NCBI RefSeq assembly: GCF_022458985.1 | Contig: NC_061789.1 | Span: forward strand, 6,029,857-6,093,856 | Direction of reading: 5' to 3' | Source of the DNA: Mugil cephalus | Lineage: Eukaryota > Chordata > Actinopteri > Mugiliformes > Mugilidae | Length of the DNA stretch: 64,000 bases | Part shown: positions 37,001 through 49,900 of the stretch, piece by piece | Position numbering within the stretch: position 1 is the first letter of the stretch | Layout of the letters: the number at the start of each line of letters is the position of its first letter | Notes under the pieces: model-generated | What the model saw: the letters and a program-made list of their open reading frames with translations, nothing else | Databases searched by the model: none | What the model was told of the DNA's origin: nothing | Program-made: the position numbers and the translations under genes

Positions 37001-38469
37001 AACATTGAGCACCTGACTGAGCTCTGACGGTACGTTCTCGATTTTGTCAAGGAAGCTGAGGATGGAACCGCTGTCCACCTTCACCCAGATCCCAACGCCT
37101 AGGATTGCAGCACCTGCCAACTGAAGGAGAGAGTTTAGAGGCTTTAGGGTGAAAGGAGCAGGTTTTATACTGAAAGCCTTGTCAATGTAGGCGGTGGGCA
37201 ATTTATAAGCTCTGATAAAAGAAAGGGATTTCGGGAAGCGGAGCCTCCCTACATCATAGGCTTCAAGCACTCTAACACATTTTAGTTTTGAACTGGCTAA
37301 CCTTTGCTGCGTTCCACAACAGTCTGGAGTTTTAAGGCTACTAAAACTGGACCTTTTGGAAATGCTGCTAATCCAGCTTTTGCCTGAAAACTCTTCTTCA
37401 TCAGACCTACACAGAGAATCCATTGTAGCCTACATGAGGGCTTTGCAATTATTTACATTTATTGCTGGTTTATTGGCATAATTTTGTTGCTTCACCACTA
37501 AAAATGTTCCACGGTACCATTTCTTTGCTGCTGTGTTGAGTTTTTCCGTGTGCTAGCTTTAGACTGGACGCGTAGAACGATTTGGAAAACCTTATGGATG
37601 CTCTTGACTCAGTCTTATCAGTCACTACATGTTGTTTCTGGATCATGTGACTAGCAATGGTAAGTTTGTTCAACTCTTCATTTTATTATCTGACTACCGC
37701 TTACATTTGGACAAGACAAGCTATTATTATATCCATTTTCTACGATTCTCATGCCCAACAGCATTGCTAGCCTTTGAAGGAGCACCGTGCCCTTTCAGGA
37801 GGGTAGTATGGACTTAAAAAGGCATTTAAACACAGAGATACTTTTAAAATAAATAAATAAATAACGGAATATGGTGAGCTTGTATACTGTTGCCAGGAAA
37901 ATAGCATCAGTTTGGCCAATGCAAGAAAGCGAGAAAGCGGGGACACGGCATCCATGTTTATATACAGTCTATGGATGGAGCCATACAATAAATTCCCCTT
38001 GGTTCAATGCTACTTATGTTGCTGTAATTGTTGTTGAAATTCAATTCAAGTAGAGAGAATGGCGTAGTTTATGTTAATTCTATTACCTTATTATCATTTT
38101 TTATGTGCTTCACATATTTTATATATATATGTATATATATATATATATTTTATAGGAAAAATAAGAACATGTTGGAAACATTGCAAGTTCAAATAAATCC
38201 AAATACGTAGTTTGCAGACTAACACAGCTTAGCTGGAGAGCACATTTGAATTCAATGCAAATGTCCGAGTTGTGAAAAGCACCACTGACTAAATTCTGTG
38301 TCTAAAGTCATCACATGATATTGTTTGTGTTCACCCTTCACACTACCACGCACTGTTGGAGCACGCAGCAGGAAGCGATAAAACCGTCTGAACACTAGAA
38401 GACTTTACTTACAAAGATGATGCCGTTGAAGACGAACATCATTCCTTTAAGGAATCCGAAGCACCCCAT
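34071..38469 (-). CDS. tspan1: Tetraspanin, TSPAN1/TSPAN16 type
   Basis: Seven coding exons, 5' to 3': 38469-38413, 37120-36905, 35818-35744, 35655-35548, 34529-34392, 34297-34205 and 34121-34071. All junctions are phase 0 (738 nt, 245 aa; human TSPAN1 241). Tetraspanins are four-pass membrane organisers. The four hydrophobic segments are near residues 12-32, 55-80, 91-115 and 213-240. The large extracellular loop has six cysteines, including the diagnostic CCG (155-157), Cys181-182, Cys189 and Cys203, and N-glycosylation sequons in WNST, YNSS and CNKT. MGCFGFLKGMM and GAAILGVGIWVKVD near the start, and DFDDSPYYN in the loop, point to TSPAN1. However, human TSPAN16 lies beside SWSAP1-EPOR, so orthology to TSPAN16 is possible on position. 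A 5' non-coding exon probably lies near 40.1 kb. Confidence 0.92.
34560..35310. repeat. Minisatellite of GCTAGGAAGAGCTA-type units with a palindrome
   Basis: About 20 degenerate units of roughly 30-40 bp, built from AGCTGGNNGGCTAGGAAGCT and AGGAAGAGCTACTGTT blocks, fill most of the intron between exons 34392-34529 and 35548-35655. A non-repetitive break lies at about 35055-35150. At 34933-34970 there is a perfect 38-bp palindrome centred on GCTAGC. Confidence 0.85.
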
Positions 38470-40115
38470 GTCTGCTGCTGATTGTTCAACCTACGGTGGG
38501 GAATAAAAAAAAGGAAACTGTGTTTATCTTTGCAGTGTTGCTAAAAGCTCACAGAGGCCTGAGTGATTTGTGACGTAGGCCTCTCTGATACGGAGTTCCT
38601 CATGAAGATTTTTATTGTTGTTGACTTTGAATACGTTGTTTATCCAACCGAACAAAGGGTTTGTTAAGGCGTACGAGTCCCTTTGTGTTCACAGCATTAA
38701 TCATCTCGCTGATGTGTTTGTCACCAGTCCCACTACATCGCTATGCACTGCAAATAAGGTGATGAATTAACAGAGCTTTGTCCTCTGGTCGTGAGGTGGT
38801 AGGGCGAGGGGGTGAGAGGGCGAGGTGGAGGGAGGAAGGGGAGGGGGAACACCTGCCATTTTCCCCCCGACTGCTACTCCTCACCTTTTACCCTTATCTT
38901 TCTCAAACACTCAACGTGTCCTTCCATTCCCAAAGTTAAGAGCATTTGCACGTATCAGCCCCATGTGAAACTCCGATAAGGGCTTTCTGTTTAGAATTAA
39001 ATGTGGAGGAGAGGCGGCCGGTGAGGAAAAGTTTTTCTATACACAAATCAAAAGCCAGTGGTATGCAAATGAGTGGGCGGAGGGTACAACACATATGCAT
39101 CCTCCACTTCCCTGTCCTTTAATCATTAAAACTTAAAACATAGACCCTAATATGGACACAAATAAAGACTCCAATCCTTGACATCTACTACTCTGGGAGA
39201 GTGTGAACTAAACAACCACTAACCAACTTTGTGTGTCTTCACGCGTCATTTTTTTGAAGTTCACTAATGTTTCCTCATGACGGCAGGCGCAAAACCAAGA
39301 GCAATCCTCCCCGAACCCTCACCTCCCCCCATCTGTTTTAACACCCTCGACTCAGAGTCGCTGCAAGATTGTCACCCTGAGATATGTGTATGTGTGTGTG
39401 TGTGTGTGTTTAGACCTCCCAGAGGGCGAACAGTGCCCTTTGTGTAGTGTGACAAAACAGACAAATTGTTATCCCCCTGATGACAATGACAGAGCAGAAC
39501 CCTATTGTGCACAGCAACAGGCCGCTTTCTTAGAATTAGAACATCCCTCGTGGCCTTCTCGTAAATTTTAATTTATGTCCACCCCTCCAAAAAAAACAGG
39601 AAGTGGTCCGTCAGCTCCGTTAACCTTAAAGCCGGCAGTCATCAAGTTAATCATACATTCATAACGAGAGGTTGCCTTGACTCCCCCGAACTCCCTCTTG
39701 AGCTTTTCCCACTTCCCCGCGGTCAGAGGCCGCGCTCTGACGCCGGCGCTCGTTGATGTATTAACCAGCCCCAGCAGCGACGACTCCTGCTCTGCTCTGA
39801 GGTGATGCATCTCTCACTTAAACCTCGCACGCACACGTAGTGTTTGCTTTGGTCTCACGTCCGCACAACTCTCCCCGACCGGTCGACTCAAAAAAAACCC
39901 CCCAAAAAAACAAGGATCTCAAAGGACGCCATTGAGCGGAATAATTGCAGGCAGGTCTCCGGAGGACAACAAAAGGATCATTGTTGGACGGAACTCTTCC
40001 TGCGTTGGCACCGCTCTCCAAAAATAACAAAAAAAAAAAAAAAAAAAAAAACTCAGAAGAAACTGCTCCATAACTAGAATCAGTCTCAGTTAACTCCATT
40101 CATTCCCTTCCTTAC

Positions 40116-40480
40116 CTTTCAAATTAGAAATCCGGGGATGTGCTGTGAGGCCGGGTCACTCTTCAGAGCCTCTGTCTTCACAGTTGCGCTCGGAGGTTGT
40201 TGCTGTGGAAGCGCACTCAGAGATAACACCAGTGACAGGAGTTGTGTTATTATTCTCACGTCGCCCTAAAAATTCCCCCGCAACGCGCTCTCGGTCAACT
40301 ACTAACTACTTCCTGTGGTTTTTGTCACTACGCGAGGCTAAAGCACAAAAGAGCCCTTGGAGGACGTTTTCAGCTTTCTGTTCTTATTCTTCGCGCTGTC
40401 GGCTGGTTATAAGTGTCCGCGTAGGGAGGGAGGGAGGGAGGAAGGGAGGGTGAGTGGGTGTGACCGGAGAGGCACATAAT
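40116..40480 (-). promoter_or_regulatory. Probable 5' non-coding exon and promoter of the tetraspanin gene
   Basis: On the - strand, TTTGAAAG|GTAAGGAAGG at 40116/40115 is a strong splice donor, about 1.65 kb upstream of the start-codon exon. A single 5' UTR intron is common in tetraspanin genes. The upstream DNA is CpG-containing with a CCCTCC repeat near 40424-40450. No transcript evidence is available, so this is inference. Confidence 0.35.
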
Positions 40481-40964
40481 CACCATGGAGCCGGGCCGGT
40501 GGCTCCTGGGAGAGGGAGAGACAAGAGGAAGGGATCACCTGAGCGGAGCAGCGCGCACCGACTCCCAGACACACGCTGTTTTGCGTCTGTTTCGAGGTGT
40601 TAATTTGTCCACAGCTGGTAAACACGACCGCGTAATAACACTGTCTGTGAGTGCGGCAATTTGTAAAAGGTGAAACATTTGGCTTCCGCGGGAAGTCACC
40701 AAGGAAATGTGGCATGCAAATACATTTACTGTGAGTTTTTTTTTTTTTTTTTTTTGGATCAACAGGAGACACGCCGTGGCCCCCAGAGGGGTTTAAGTTG
40801 TAATTCTTCAATTTGAAGAGTTTAGAGGAAAAGATTGGAAAATGTTTCCAGGGGGTACACTAATAAGTGATGGACACATTTGTTTTCATTCCTACTAAAG
40901 AAGCTTCTGAGATTTATTTATTTACTGTATTAATTACATCTATTAAATGTATTAATCTTTAACG

Positions 40965-41880
40965 ATTTTAAGGCCAAGGACCTCCTTCCTACTAAATGTC
41001 TTCTGTATTAAACTCGGTCTAGTGCTATTTATAAATATATTATTATTATTATCATCATTTTTGCATTCAGTAATAAGCTGTTCAAATAATACACAGGTTC
41101 AAATATTAATTTTCTTATTTCAGATACGTGCAACATTAGGGTGGGCATGCAACTGCCGTAAACAATAATGTTGGGTTTTAAAGGGGTTAATAAGGCCTTC
41201 AGCCTGTGTATAACCTTGGGAAGAATCAAGAAAAGTGTTGCTTCTGTTATCTCACCATATAGGGAGTTTTCTTCCGCTTTGCTACAGCTTGCTCCCAGAT
41301 TAAGACACATCACACCCTGATATCTCACTTGCTGGAAACCAGATAAAGCTAATTGGCTACACATAGAAATTCACTGACACATGAGAGGCAGTACTCCGGG
41401 CGGAGTCTAGGTAGAATAAGGTCACTGTACGTCCCTGAAGTGGGGCTTTTGGTTCTTTTTACCCCTAAGTTGAACTGACCGAAGCCTCAGCGCTGATATC
41501 AATATCTATTCTCTGTGTACCAAATAAATACCCAAAACGTGAGGAATTGTCGCGTGATTTGTGCGTAGGTGAACTACCCTTTCCAAACGGTATAAAGATC
41601 CTGGGCTGAAGGAGAGGAAAATATCCTCCTTCGACAAAAACAATACATAAACAATAAATAAATATAAAATATACATTTTGTATATATATATATACATATA
41701 ACAATGCCTCAATTTGCCTCCATTTATCCCTTTACTAAAATATGTTACAATCATGCTCAGAAATTTAAATTTGTGGGGGAAAATTAAAAACAAAATATAT
41801 GAAAAATATCTAATCAACCAAAAATTTTGTACCTCGGCAGACCCGCTAGGGGCCACAGACCCCCTGTCAAAGACCTATGT
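40965..41880. repeat. Interspersed repeat shared with 16464-17262 and 30645-30790
   Basis: TAGTGCTATTTATAAATATA, TCAAATAATACACAGGTTCA, AAATTTAAATTTGTGGGGGA and AATATCTAATCAAC occur in the same order as in the ttc39a-like intron. The right end GGGGCCACAGACCCCCTG matches 30645-30790. A block at about 41165-41660 has no counterpart in the other copies and may be a later insertion. Confidence 0.7.
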
Positions 41881-42429
41881 AGTAGATAACAGGTCATCAG
41901 ATTAATTTACTCGGTCTTTGCTGAAACCAGGTCTCAGGAGGAAACTAAGTAGAAGCTTTCACTCAAGCTTATTAATTAACCTGAGGACTAAACTTAATTT
42001 TTTACCACATTTCAAACCTCTCGCACAGAAAAAAAAAAAATCCAGTTCTGGTCTAGTGAACCACAGCGTGTATTTATGGGGAAAAGATGTTGAAAGAATT
42101 AAAGGAAGTTATAATCACTATTAGTTGATTTATTGACTTTAGAAGTGTAATGACCTACACTTATTTCCTACACAAGGTGATTATCTTGTTCATGATACTG
42201 CAGGCTTTGAATAAGAAAGCGGCGAGATAATGTGAAAGCTGGTAAGGAAGTAGTGTTCTGCCAATCTATGACCTCATGAGCTTCTTTAGAAATAAAAAAA
42301 AAAAATCCCATTCTTTCACCAGCACTCCCAGATAAATCTCTCGGAGCTTGACCTCGGGAATTTCTCCATCCTAACCATTAACACATCTATTACAAGCTAA
42401 AACGCTGACTTTTAAGGTTGACGTAATAC

Positions 42430-43650
42430 AAGCTTATCTTAAAAAGCTTAATCCTGGTAGTTTCGGCAACTGGGTAGACCTGTGTCTGCCCTCCCATTTA
42501 TTTCTAATATGCTTCTTAAAGGTGTTGCAAGTCAGTTGGTTGACCAGTTAAGGAGGAACTGTTCAAAAAGTCTTGAACCCTCATACTGTTACATCATCAG
42601 AGCATTTGACACCATATCAAACAACATGACTCGAATTAAGGCCCCATCACACGCTGATTCCGATCCATTTTACTTCATTGTATAGAGTTAGACTGGGACA
42701 CACTGTGAGACATTTATGGGCCCGCACATATGAAGTGGGTTCTTACTGTTAAAAGTAAGAGTTTTTCATTGTCTCCATCAATGTAATGCTTGCTCTGGAG
42801 GTCTCAGGTTCTGTGAAGTACTTGAGACAATTGGTATTGTTTCTGACGTTGTGAAGACAAAAGTAAAAAAATGGATTGGACGTGTTCTACCTAAGATGGG
42901 AAGATGCCGTTTTGTTTGGTGATGCCACCACAGAGGAGTATAGATTCCAGTCTGAAGATCACTGCATCATGGAGTTCCTCAAGGTTCTCATCTGGGGCTG
43001 ATGCTTTTTAGACTATACATTATTCCCTTTGCTTATAACATCATGAAACACTGCATAAATGTGCACTTGTATGCAGATGACATCCAACTATATGTCTCAA
43101 ATAATTTTCTACTTAGACAATGGCCATAGTTATACAACCCTAAGTGTCTTGCTCTCTCTGCGATATTGCTACTTTAGATGGTATTAGTCTTAATTGGACC
43201 AGAATATGGTAACTTGTAAATCTCTGGGAATACCTTTATTCACAATAGTGTCAGTATCAATGTACTCACTTTTAGGCTGGACATCTGTAAATCCTCCTCA
43301 TCACGACGTCCCAATAGGTCTCTGAAAAGCCTCGACCAAAAATCCTTGAGATTAAGCACTGATAGGAGTTAGAAAGAGATCATATTTCTTCTGTTCTTCT
43401 ACCAATAAATTCAAGAAAATAATTTAAAATCCTTAAATACAGTATTCACTGTTAGTCCTAGTATTTCAGATCCTGCAACAGGGAACAAACTCACTTCAAA
43501 TGAATCAACCAGAAGAATAAATAAAATAAGATATACTCCTCCTAATTTGTCTACAAGTTAAAAATTTAAAAATCATGGCGATCCTTAAAAATTATCTACA
43601 TGGACTTGGACAACATTACGTACCGTGGGTTACGCTGGATATAAATCTCT
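42430..43650 (+). pseudogene. Degenerate LINE with reverse transcriptase motifs
   Basis: Broken frames on the + strand give RPVSALPFISNMLLKGVASQ (RT finger region, near 42475), RAFDTISNNM (the D-x-[ST] block), [12 protein letters not shown] (near 42973) and [10 protein letters not shown] (43070-43099), in canonical RT order. The catalytic YADD is present but stops and frameshifts are frequent. The motifs suggest an L2/CR1-like clade. The endonuclease domain and 5' end are missing. Confidence 0.85.
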
Positions 43651-44604
43651 AAATAATCATTGCAGGCTAAAGGGAGAAACTGGCTCATTCGTTTATCTCA
43701 AAACAAGGCTGAGCTAATTTCATCTTATCACATAATGGTGTTTTTCTGTGGCGGCAGGGCACAGGAAGAAAAAAAGAAGCTGTTTACCTTGATGACGTGT
43801 TAGAGGTGCGCTCGTTTGCACAAGCTTGCTCATGCAAACCATAGCTTCATGTGTGTATACAGAGACAAGCGTAAACCATAAACCGATTCACTGGCATATC
43901 CATCCAATGAAAGACGGGACATTTTACATTTAATAGGAACTTAGTAATTACATGAAGCAATCAGTCATTATACGGAAGAACTGTAGCGGAAGGAACTAAT
44001 TTATACTATTTTTAATCCATCCCATTGAATGAAATACAAAACATTATGTAAATAATATCAGGCTTTAGTACGACAGATATGTGGTGTTTCTTTTGCATGT
44101 AAACAAGACGTATTTTATGATTTTTAGTCATTTCTCAAAAGTAACAACAAAGGCTAACAATTACAAAAATGAAAGCGAAAACCTGAGCTATATCTTGCTT
44201 GCATGATCTAACACCGTTTGGTTCCACACTTCAAATGTGTCAACAGTTTTAGATGCCCTTTGCTACTGAAGGCAGCATTAGTTACTGCAGTTCTCTTTCC
44301 TTTGACTTAAATAGCTGTCTGTCAATCTATCAGATGCAACACTTCTATGTTTTAATATATTTTTAGGAGGTTTTATTTAGAATTTAGTCACAGCCAAAGT
44401 GTCGGTGTTTCCATGCCAACTACACCCCCATGCAGTTGCAGTGCACATTAAAATGTCTCTAAAAATAGTTTGTTTGTGTGTGGGCCGGGTGAATGTTGTT
44501 GTTTTTTTTTAGAATTGATCTGAAGGTGAGCGGTTTGTACCTTTTGTTCTAATTTGTAATTTCCTGTAGTTTATTCAGCATAATCTTACTCAAGTCCATT
44601 TTTA

Positions 44605-44820
44605 GATGAGTGAGAACTGTTTTGGAGGCACAAGGGAGACCTATCCAAAAGGCGCTGAATAAAGGCAACTGGACTTGTAGAATTTGCCACTTGCCTTTAT
44701 TCAACGCCTTTTGGATTACCATGACCTGGATGACTGAAAACCTTCACAGACACAAGGGAGACCTATGCAATATTAGGAAGGTGGTCATGATGTTATGCAT
44801 GATTGGGATACTTAAATAAT
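44605..44820 (+). mobile_element. Non-autonomous element with internal hairpin
   Basis: It contains an inverted repeat with 24-nt arms at 44645-44668 and 44691-44714, one mismatch, and a 22-nt loop. After it come TTTTGGATTACCATGACC and a terminus (ACAAGGGAGACCTATGCAAT then AAGGTGGTCATGATGTTATG) shared with 61818-61885. The terminus is familiar from many teleost genomes. Confidence 0.7.
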
Positions 44821-45689
44821 TAGAATGTGAAAATTTGTCTATATGGTTCTGAAGCGCTTTCAGATCGTAAGTACATGTGTTACGCACCTGCCAACAGTTT
44901 ACATGTAATCGCTCTCACTGCCACAAGGGGGCAACAAATAATTTGCATGGCAGCTTTAAACTACTTGAAACCAGTGACGTGTCCACCATTTTTCTGACTA
45001 TAAAGGTCCAGTATCTGTTGTCATGACTAAGTGTCATGACGTTGACCATTAACACACGCAAACACACACACACCCACCCACACTTTTACAAACACACACC
45101 CTAGCGTGCATTACACAAGAGGCAAAAATACACATTATTAATCATCAAATCTCTTTAAGAAAAGTACGGTATAAATACGAGTTCTATTCACATATTTTAG
45201 TGATTCACCAGTTGACAGAAGTGACAGAAGACAAAAAAAAAAAGTGCATTTGCTTTGAAACCGATTCAAAGACAGAAGAAGACAATGACACACAGGAGGA
45301 CTAGGGTGAATTTACCTGAGAAACCGCGACGTTAAACTCACAGGCCACTGGTGGTTACGAGTTGTGACGTCGGGTTGGTTAGATGAAATACATCAAGGGG
45401 TAATGCGGGATTAAAATAGATACTTTGAATGAGTGAAATTGAGGAACCAACATTTGCATCTGTGCATGCAGAGTAGTGCAACACCCAACACTGAAACCCC
45501 GATGTTGATCAGACAGCCCTAATTTGGAACATATTCTACAAACATTTGGAGCAGCGTCTCACAGTAACACAGTAATCGGTAATATTTCCTGGTGGCATGT
45601 TAAAGGTCACATTTAAATCATACTAAATCTTTAAAGGGAGCATTGTGGAGACAATTTAAGAAAAAAATTAAAAGATCACTGCTTAACCA

Positions 45690-46630
45690 TTTCTAAAGCC
45701 TACAAAAATATTAGCAGGATTAGCTAGGATTGCTGGAGTATTAGCTTCAAAAATAGAGCTGCTACGGTTAGCTTAAACTCTGATTAGTAGCATCCTGGAC
45801 TGACTCCACCACAATTATATTAACCTTACGTTCAATTTGCTAAGGTTACCAAGGTGATAAAACAAAGGGTCAGGAAAAAATGTAAGTGTCCAATACAAAA
45901 CCACAGTTGGGAAATACTACACAGTGTGTGAATGTGACATTTTCTTGAACGTAACTCAAAATAATAATGTTATGTAAAGTGGCACTAGCAGTTAAAGCAA
46001 TGAACACTAGTATAAATAGTAAGCTAGTTAGCCCTCCAAGCTAACATATGTAGCTTTTAATGATTTTGATTTTGTAGGTTCTTTTTTTGGAAAATATTAG
46101 AAAACAAGAAAACATCTTAGTTGTATTAACCTTTGTTATATTTGCCAGGATGAATAAAGACAGGGCCAGGAATTGCTCAGGACTGGTTTAGCAAAAACTA
46201 ATTGAACTGCAAAAAATAGCCTCTGAGTAGTAGCATCCTGGACTGACTCCATCACAGTTGGGAAATACTACAGAGTGTATGAATGTGACCTTTTCTTGAA
46301 CTTAACTTGTAACTTGAAATGATAATGTTATGTAAAGTGGCACTAGCACTGAAAGCAACGAACACTAGTGTAAATAGTAAGCTAGTTAGCGCTCCAAGCT
46401 AACATATGTAGCTTTAATGCTTTTGAAAATATCAGAAAACAAGAAAAACATCTTCAAAAAGCAATGGTGACTACTCCAGTTCGTAAGCTATTTAGCCCTC
46501 CATGCTAACGTGTGTAGCTTTAATGCTTTTGTAATTTGGGGTTTTTGACGAGTAAAAAAAAAATAAAAATAACAGCATCTTAGTTAAATTAACCTTAGAT
46601 CCGCTTGCTAAGACTACCAAGGTGAGTCAA
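45690..46630. repeat. Imperfect tandem duplication, about 2.5 copies
   Basis: TAGCATCCTGGACTGACTCC occurs near 45787 and 46231. AATGTTATGTAAAGTGGCAC occurs near 45966 and 46325. AAGCTAGTTAGC/AAGCTATTTAGC occurs three times near 46021, 46380 and 46487, each followed by CTAACATATGTAGCTTT or a close variant. Spacings differ, so internal deletions have occurred. The DNA is non-coding. Confidence 0.8.
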
Positions 46631-46936
46631 CAATCGTTTAAAGAAGGTCAGGAATTGTTTCGGGAGTGGTTTTAACACAGTACTAAATACAGGAAGTTCA
46701 AAACCAATAATTAGCCCGTGCTCCGACACAGCTTGTGACCAGCACCGCTGTTAGACCAGTCGACTTCTACCATCATCATCATCATCATCCTCAGCCCCGA
46801 ATGAACACCAGCGACGATTTCGCTCTCGTCCCGGACGTTAGAGGCTCGACAAGCACAGCAAAGGACAGTCTTTCTCCTCATGGGAAGACTTCCTTTGGTT
46901 TTCTGAAGGTGCAACCTGTTGATGAGTCGGATCGCT

Positions 46937-49900
46937 TCAGGTCGCCTGCTTGTCCGGGTGGCTCTTCAGCTTGTGGAATTTGACGCTGTCCAGCTTCTCG
47001 AACCGCTTGTCGCAGAACTCGCAGGTGAAGTTGTAGTGGGCCTCCGGAGTGTGTTTCTTCATGTGCCAGTTCAGGGATGCACGCTGGCGACACTGGTAGC
47101 CACAGATTTCACATCTGATGGTGGGAAGATACATGGATATTGGACATTAAATAAATACGTGAACACTATATAAAATAAACTAATTTTTAGATGCATGTGC
47201 AAAGCAGAACTATAACTTGTCCCAACTTCATTCATCTTTTCAAACACCCTTTCCAACTACTGCCATGTTTCCCAGAGTCTGATCCAGCTGTGATAGTTAA
47301 ATTTGTTGTTCGGATTATTACTGGAATACTAGAGTCTACGTAAACGCAGGCACAGACTTTCACTCCACAGTAAAGTTGCGTTTGTAACTCACTGCAGTGG
47401 TGTTTCTCCCGTGTGGGTCCTCCTGTGAACCTCCAGATGATTCTTGCGTTTAAACGATTTGCCACAAGTCTCACAGATGAAATCCCGGACCCCTGCGGAA
47501 GGACTAAGAGTTGACGTTTGCACGTTCGAATGCGACATTATGACTCGAAGTGAGTCTGCGTGAGCCCACCTGAATGGATGATCATGTGGCGGTGCAGGTG
47601 GTTCGACAGGTAGAACTTCTTCCCACAGCCAGGATGTGGACAAACCTTTGTCCTCCCCTTCCTGTGAACTAGGTTCACATGATTCTACAGAGAACAAACT
47701 TTGATTTATTATTTCATTTTAATATAATATAGCGTGAGAGTATAACTTGAGAATGCTGCTTCACCTGAAAGCTGCTAATTGCTACATAGACTTGACTGCA
47801 GCCCTCGTAGGGACAGTGGAACATCTTGAGCATCCCGTCAGCCTCAATGACTGGACCGCGTCTGCTTCTCTTTGACCTGAAGAGAAAAACGTAAAGTTGC
47901 AATCCTGAAAATTTTCTTTTAAATAAATGTCTATTAAGCAACTACGTATTTATCTAACTTATTTAACTTACTACCAAAAAAAAAAACATGCAAAACTTTT
48001 TAGGGGTTAAGATGGGAGTTATCATGTAGGGGGGTCAAACAATTTCTAAGTCACCTGAATACGCACGAATAAGAAAAGATTTTGCTTTGAGTAAAAATAT
48101 GGAACGGTATGTGTGAAGAATTAAAACAATGTCCAATGTTCTTCTTTGTCTCACTGTAATTATACGTGTACATGTAGTTGTGTTGTGCATGTTTATATAT
48201 GTGCATGTGTGTACATATATGTTATAGTTATATAGAACACATTATTATATGTCATATTACTATTTTATAACTTACTGACCTTAACTTACTTTAACGTAGG
48301 GAGAAGGGGCGGGATTTAATAAGCCTCCACTTCTTCCTAGTCCTTTTGTTGCTTTTTACTTTGCGTTGTTGCCTTATGATTACTGTTGTTTGTTTGTTTG
48401 TTTGCTTTTTTCTTTTATTATGTGTTCAAATAAACATTCATTGATTCATTCAAACTCTCTATATACAAAATGCTAATTTGTCATCAGAAATTGCTGTGAC
48501 GCAAACCGAACACTTCTCACTTCTGCAGCTTCATATTAAAAGCATTAACCTGGCTAAACACGAGTTACCTTTTATTTTGATTTATTGAAAATATACAACA
48601 ATTATAAAAATATATTTGTATAGCAGCAGCGGTAAACGTGTACTGTACAATGTTAAAAAACGATTAAACCACTACAGTGATCAGTTAGATGAGGAGCTGC
48701 AGGCTGCACACGTGCAACTTCATTCGAGATAACAAACTCTTTTCTCTTTGTGTTCAAGATAAACTCTGATCATGGTTGCTCATAGATTGATCACAAAGTC
48801 AATAACTGGGAACTTTGATGTAACTTAATAACTTAATTAAAGCTGCCCCCAGAATTCTGTGTTTCTGAAGTTCTCCTTAAGGAGTGCGAGGACGATTTGT
48901 GAGAGATTCTCTGTTAGTCACGTAGAGCAGGTGGGCCACCAACCTGCTCAGACTCCTCTGCAGCTCCCTGCTGCCACTCAGCTCCAACGTGTCATCGGTG
49001 GGACGCAGCAGCTGTTTGTCACTCAGACCTGCAGCAAAAGACATTACGAAGACTATGAAGGAAAAAAGTCACAACTTCAGAGGTGAGGACTGGGTACTCA
49101 AAGCACTTTGCGTGCTACATATGCACGAAAAACAAATTTCCCAGTATTTCCACTTCCGTTTGGTAAAAAGGTAAAAGATGAGGCAAAAGTTTATTTGTAA
49201 ATTCCATGCAAATTCTCCATGGAAATGGAGAGGAACAACGTGATGCTAAGCGCAATCTACAGTAGATACAGTAATACTGCTGCTGGAACGTCAGGAATTT
49301 AGACGATAGTGAAGCTCAGGTCGAATGAAACAATTAACAGTTGCAGCAGAGTTTGTTTTGTGGCAGCGCTGCTTGTTTAGCTGCCATCATACTGCAGCAA
49401 ATACGGACGCGACAAGTTTAAACTAATATTTGACGGAAGGTGAACACCTGAAAACGGCGTAGATCAAATGACAGGGCGTTTGCATGAAAAATAAATTTCC
49501 ATGTAGCATCTGTGACATGGTAACAGACAGTGTCCTCATTGTATAGTTTATGAAAGTCACTTTTCAGTTAACAGTAAAACATGATCAGTGCTAGTTGCAT
49601 AAGGGTAATAAGATACTTGTTGCCTTGCTATTATTTATGTGTTCAATTTATTGAGGAGGTCACAGGGCGCACAGTCTGTGAAAGTTTACAGCTACATCCC
49701 TGGCTTCTAGCAGTGATACTAAAAACATAAACACAGTAGATACATGTCTACGGTCCCTCAGTTTCCTCTCCTTGATTGCAAGTCATCTTCCAGTTTGGTT
49801 CTTATGTGGATTACCAGAAATGGAGACCCTGTTTTATTCTTTCTGAGCACTGGAGATGGTGAATTCATAGAACTGTGGTTACATTCATAACCTTACTTTC

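Larger units (their letters stand above)
38470..46936. other. Intergenic DNA between the tetraspanin gene and znf653
   Basis: The first 1.7 kb is probably the 5' intron of the tetraspanin gene. It includes a purine-rich, G-rich tract near 38795-38850 and a (GT)n tract near 39388-39410. The rest is dominated by repeats listed separately. A (CATCAT)n tract lies at about 46770-46789 and A/T runs at 40029-40051 and 40738-40756. No additional gene is recognised. Confidence 0.5.

Noticed and set aside
36659-37423. 254-residue - strand frame
   Set aside because: This is the second tetraspanin exon (36905-37120) read through both flanking introns; the extra residues are not protein.
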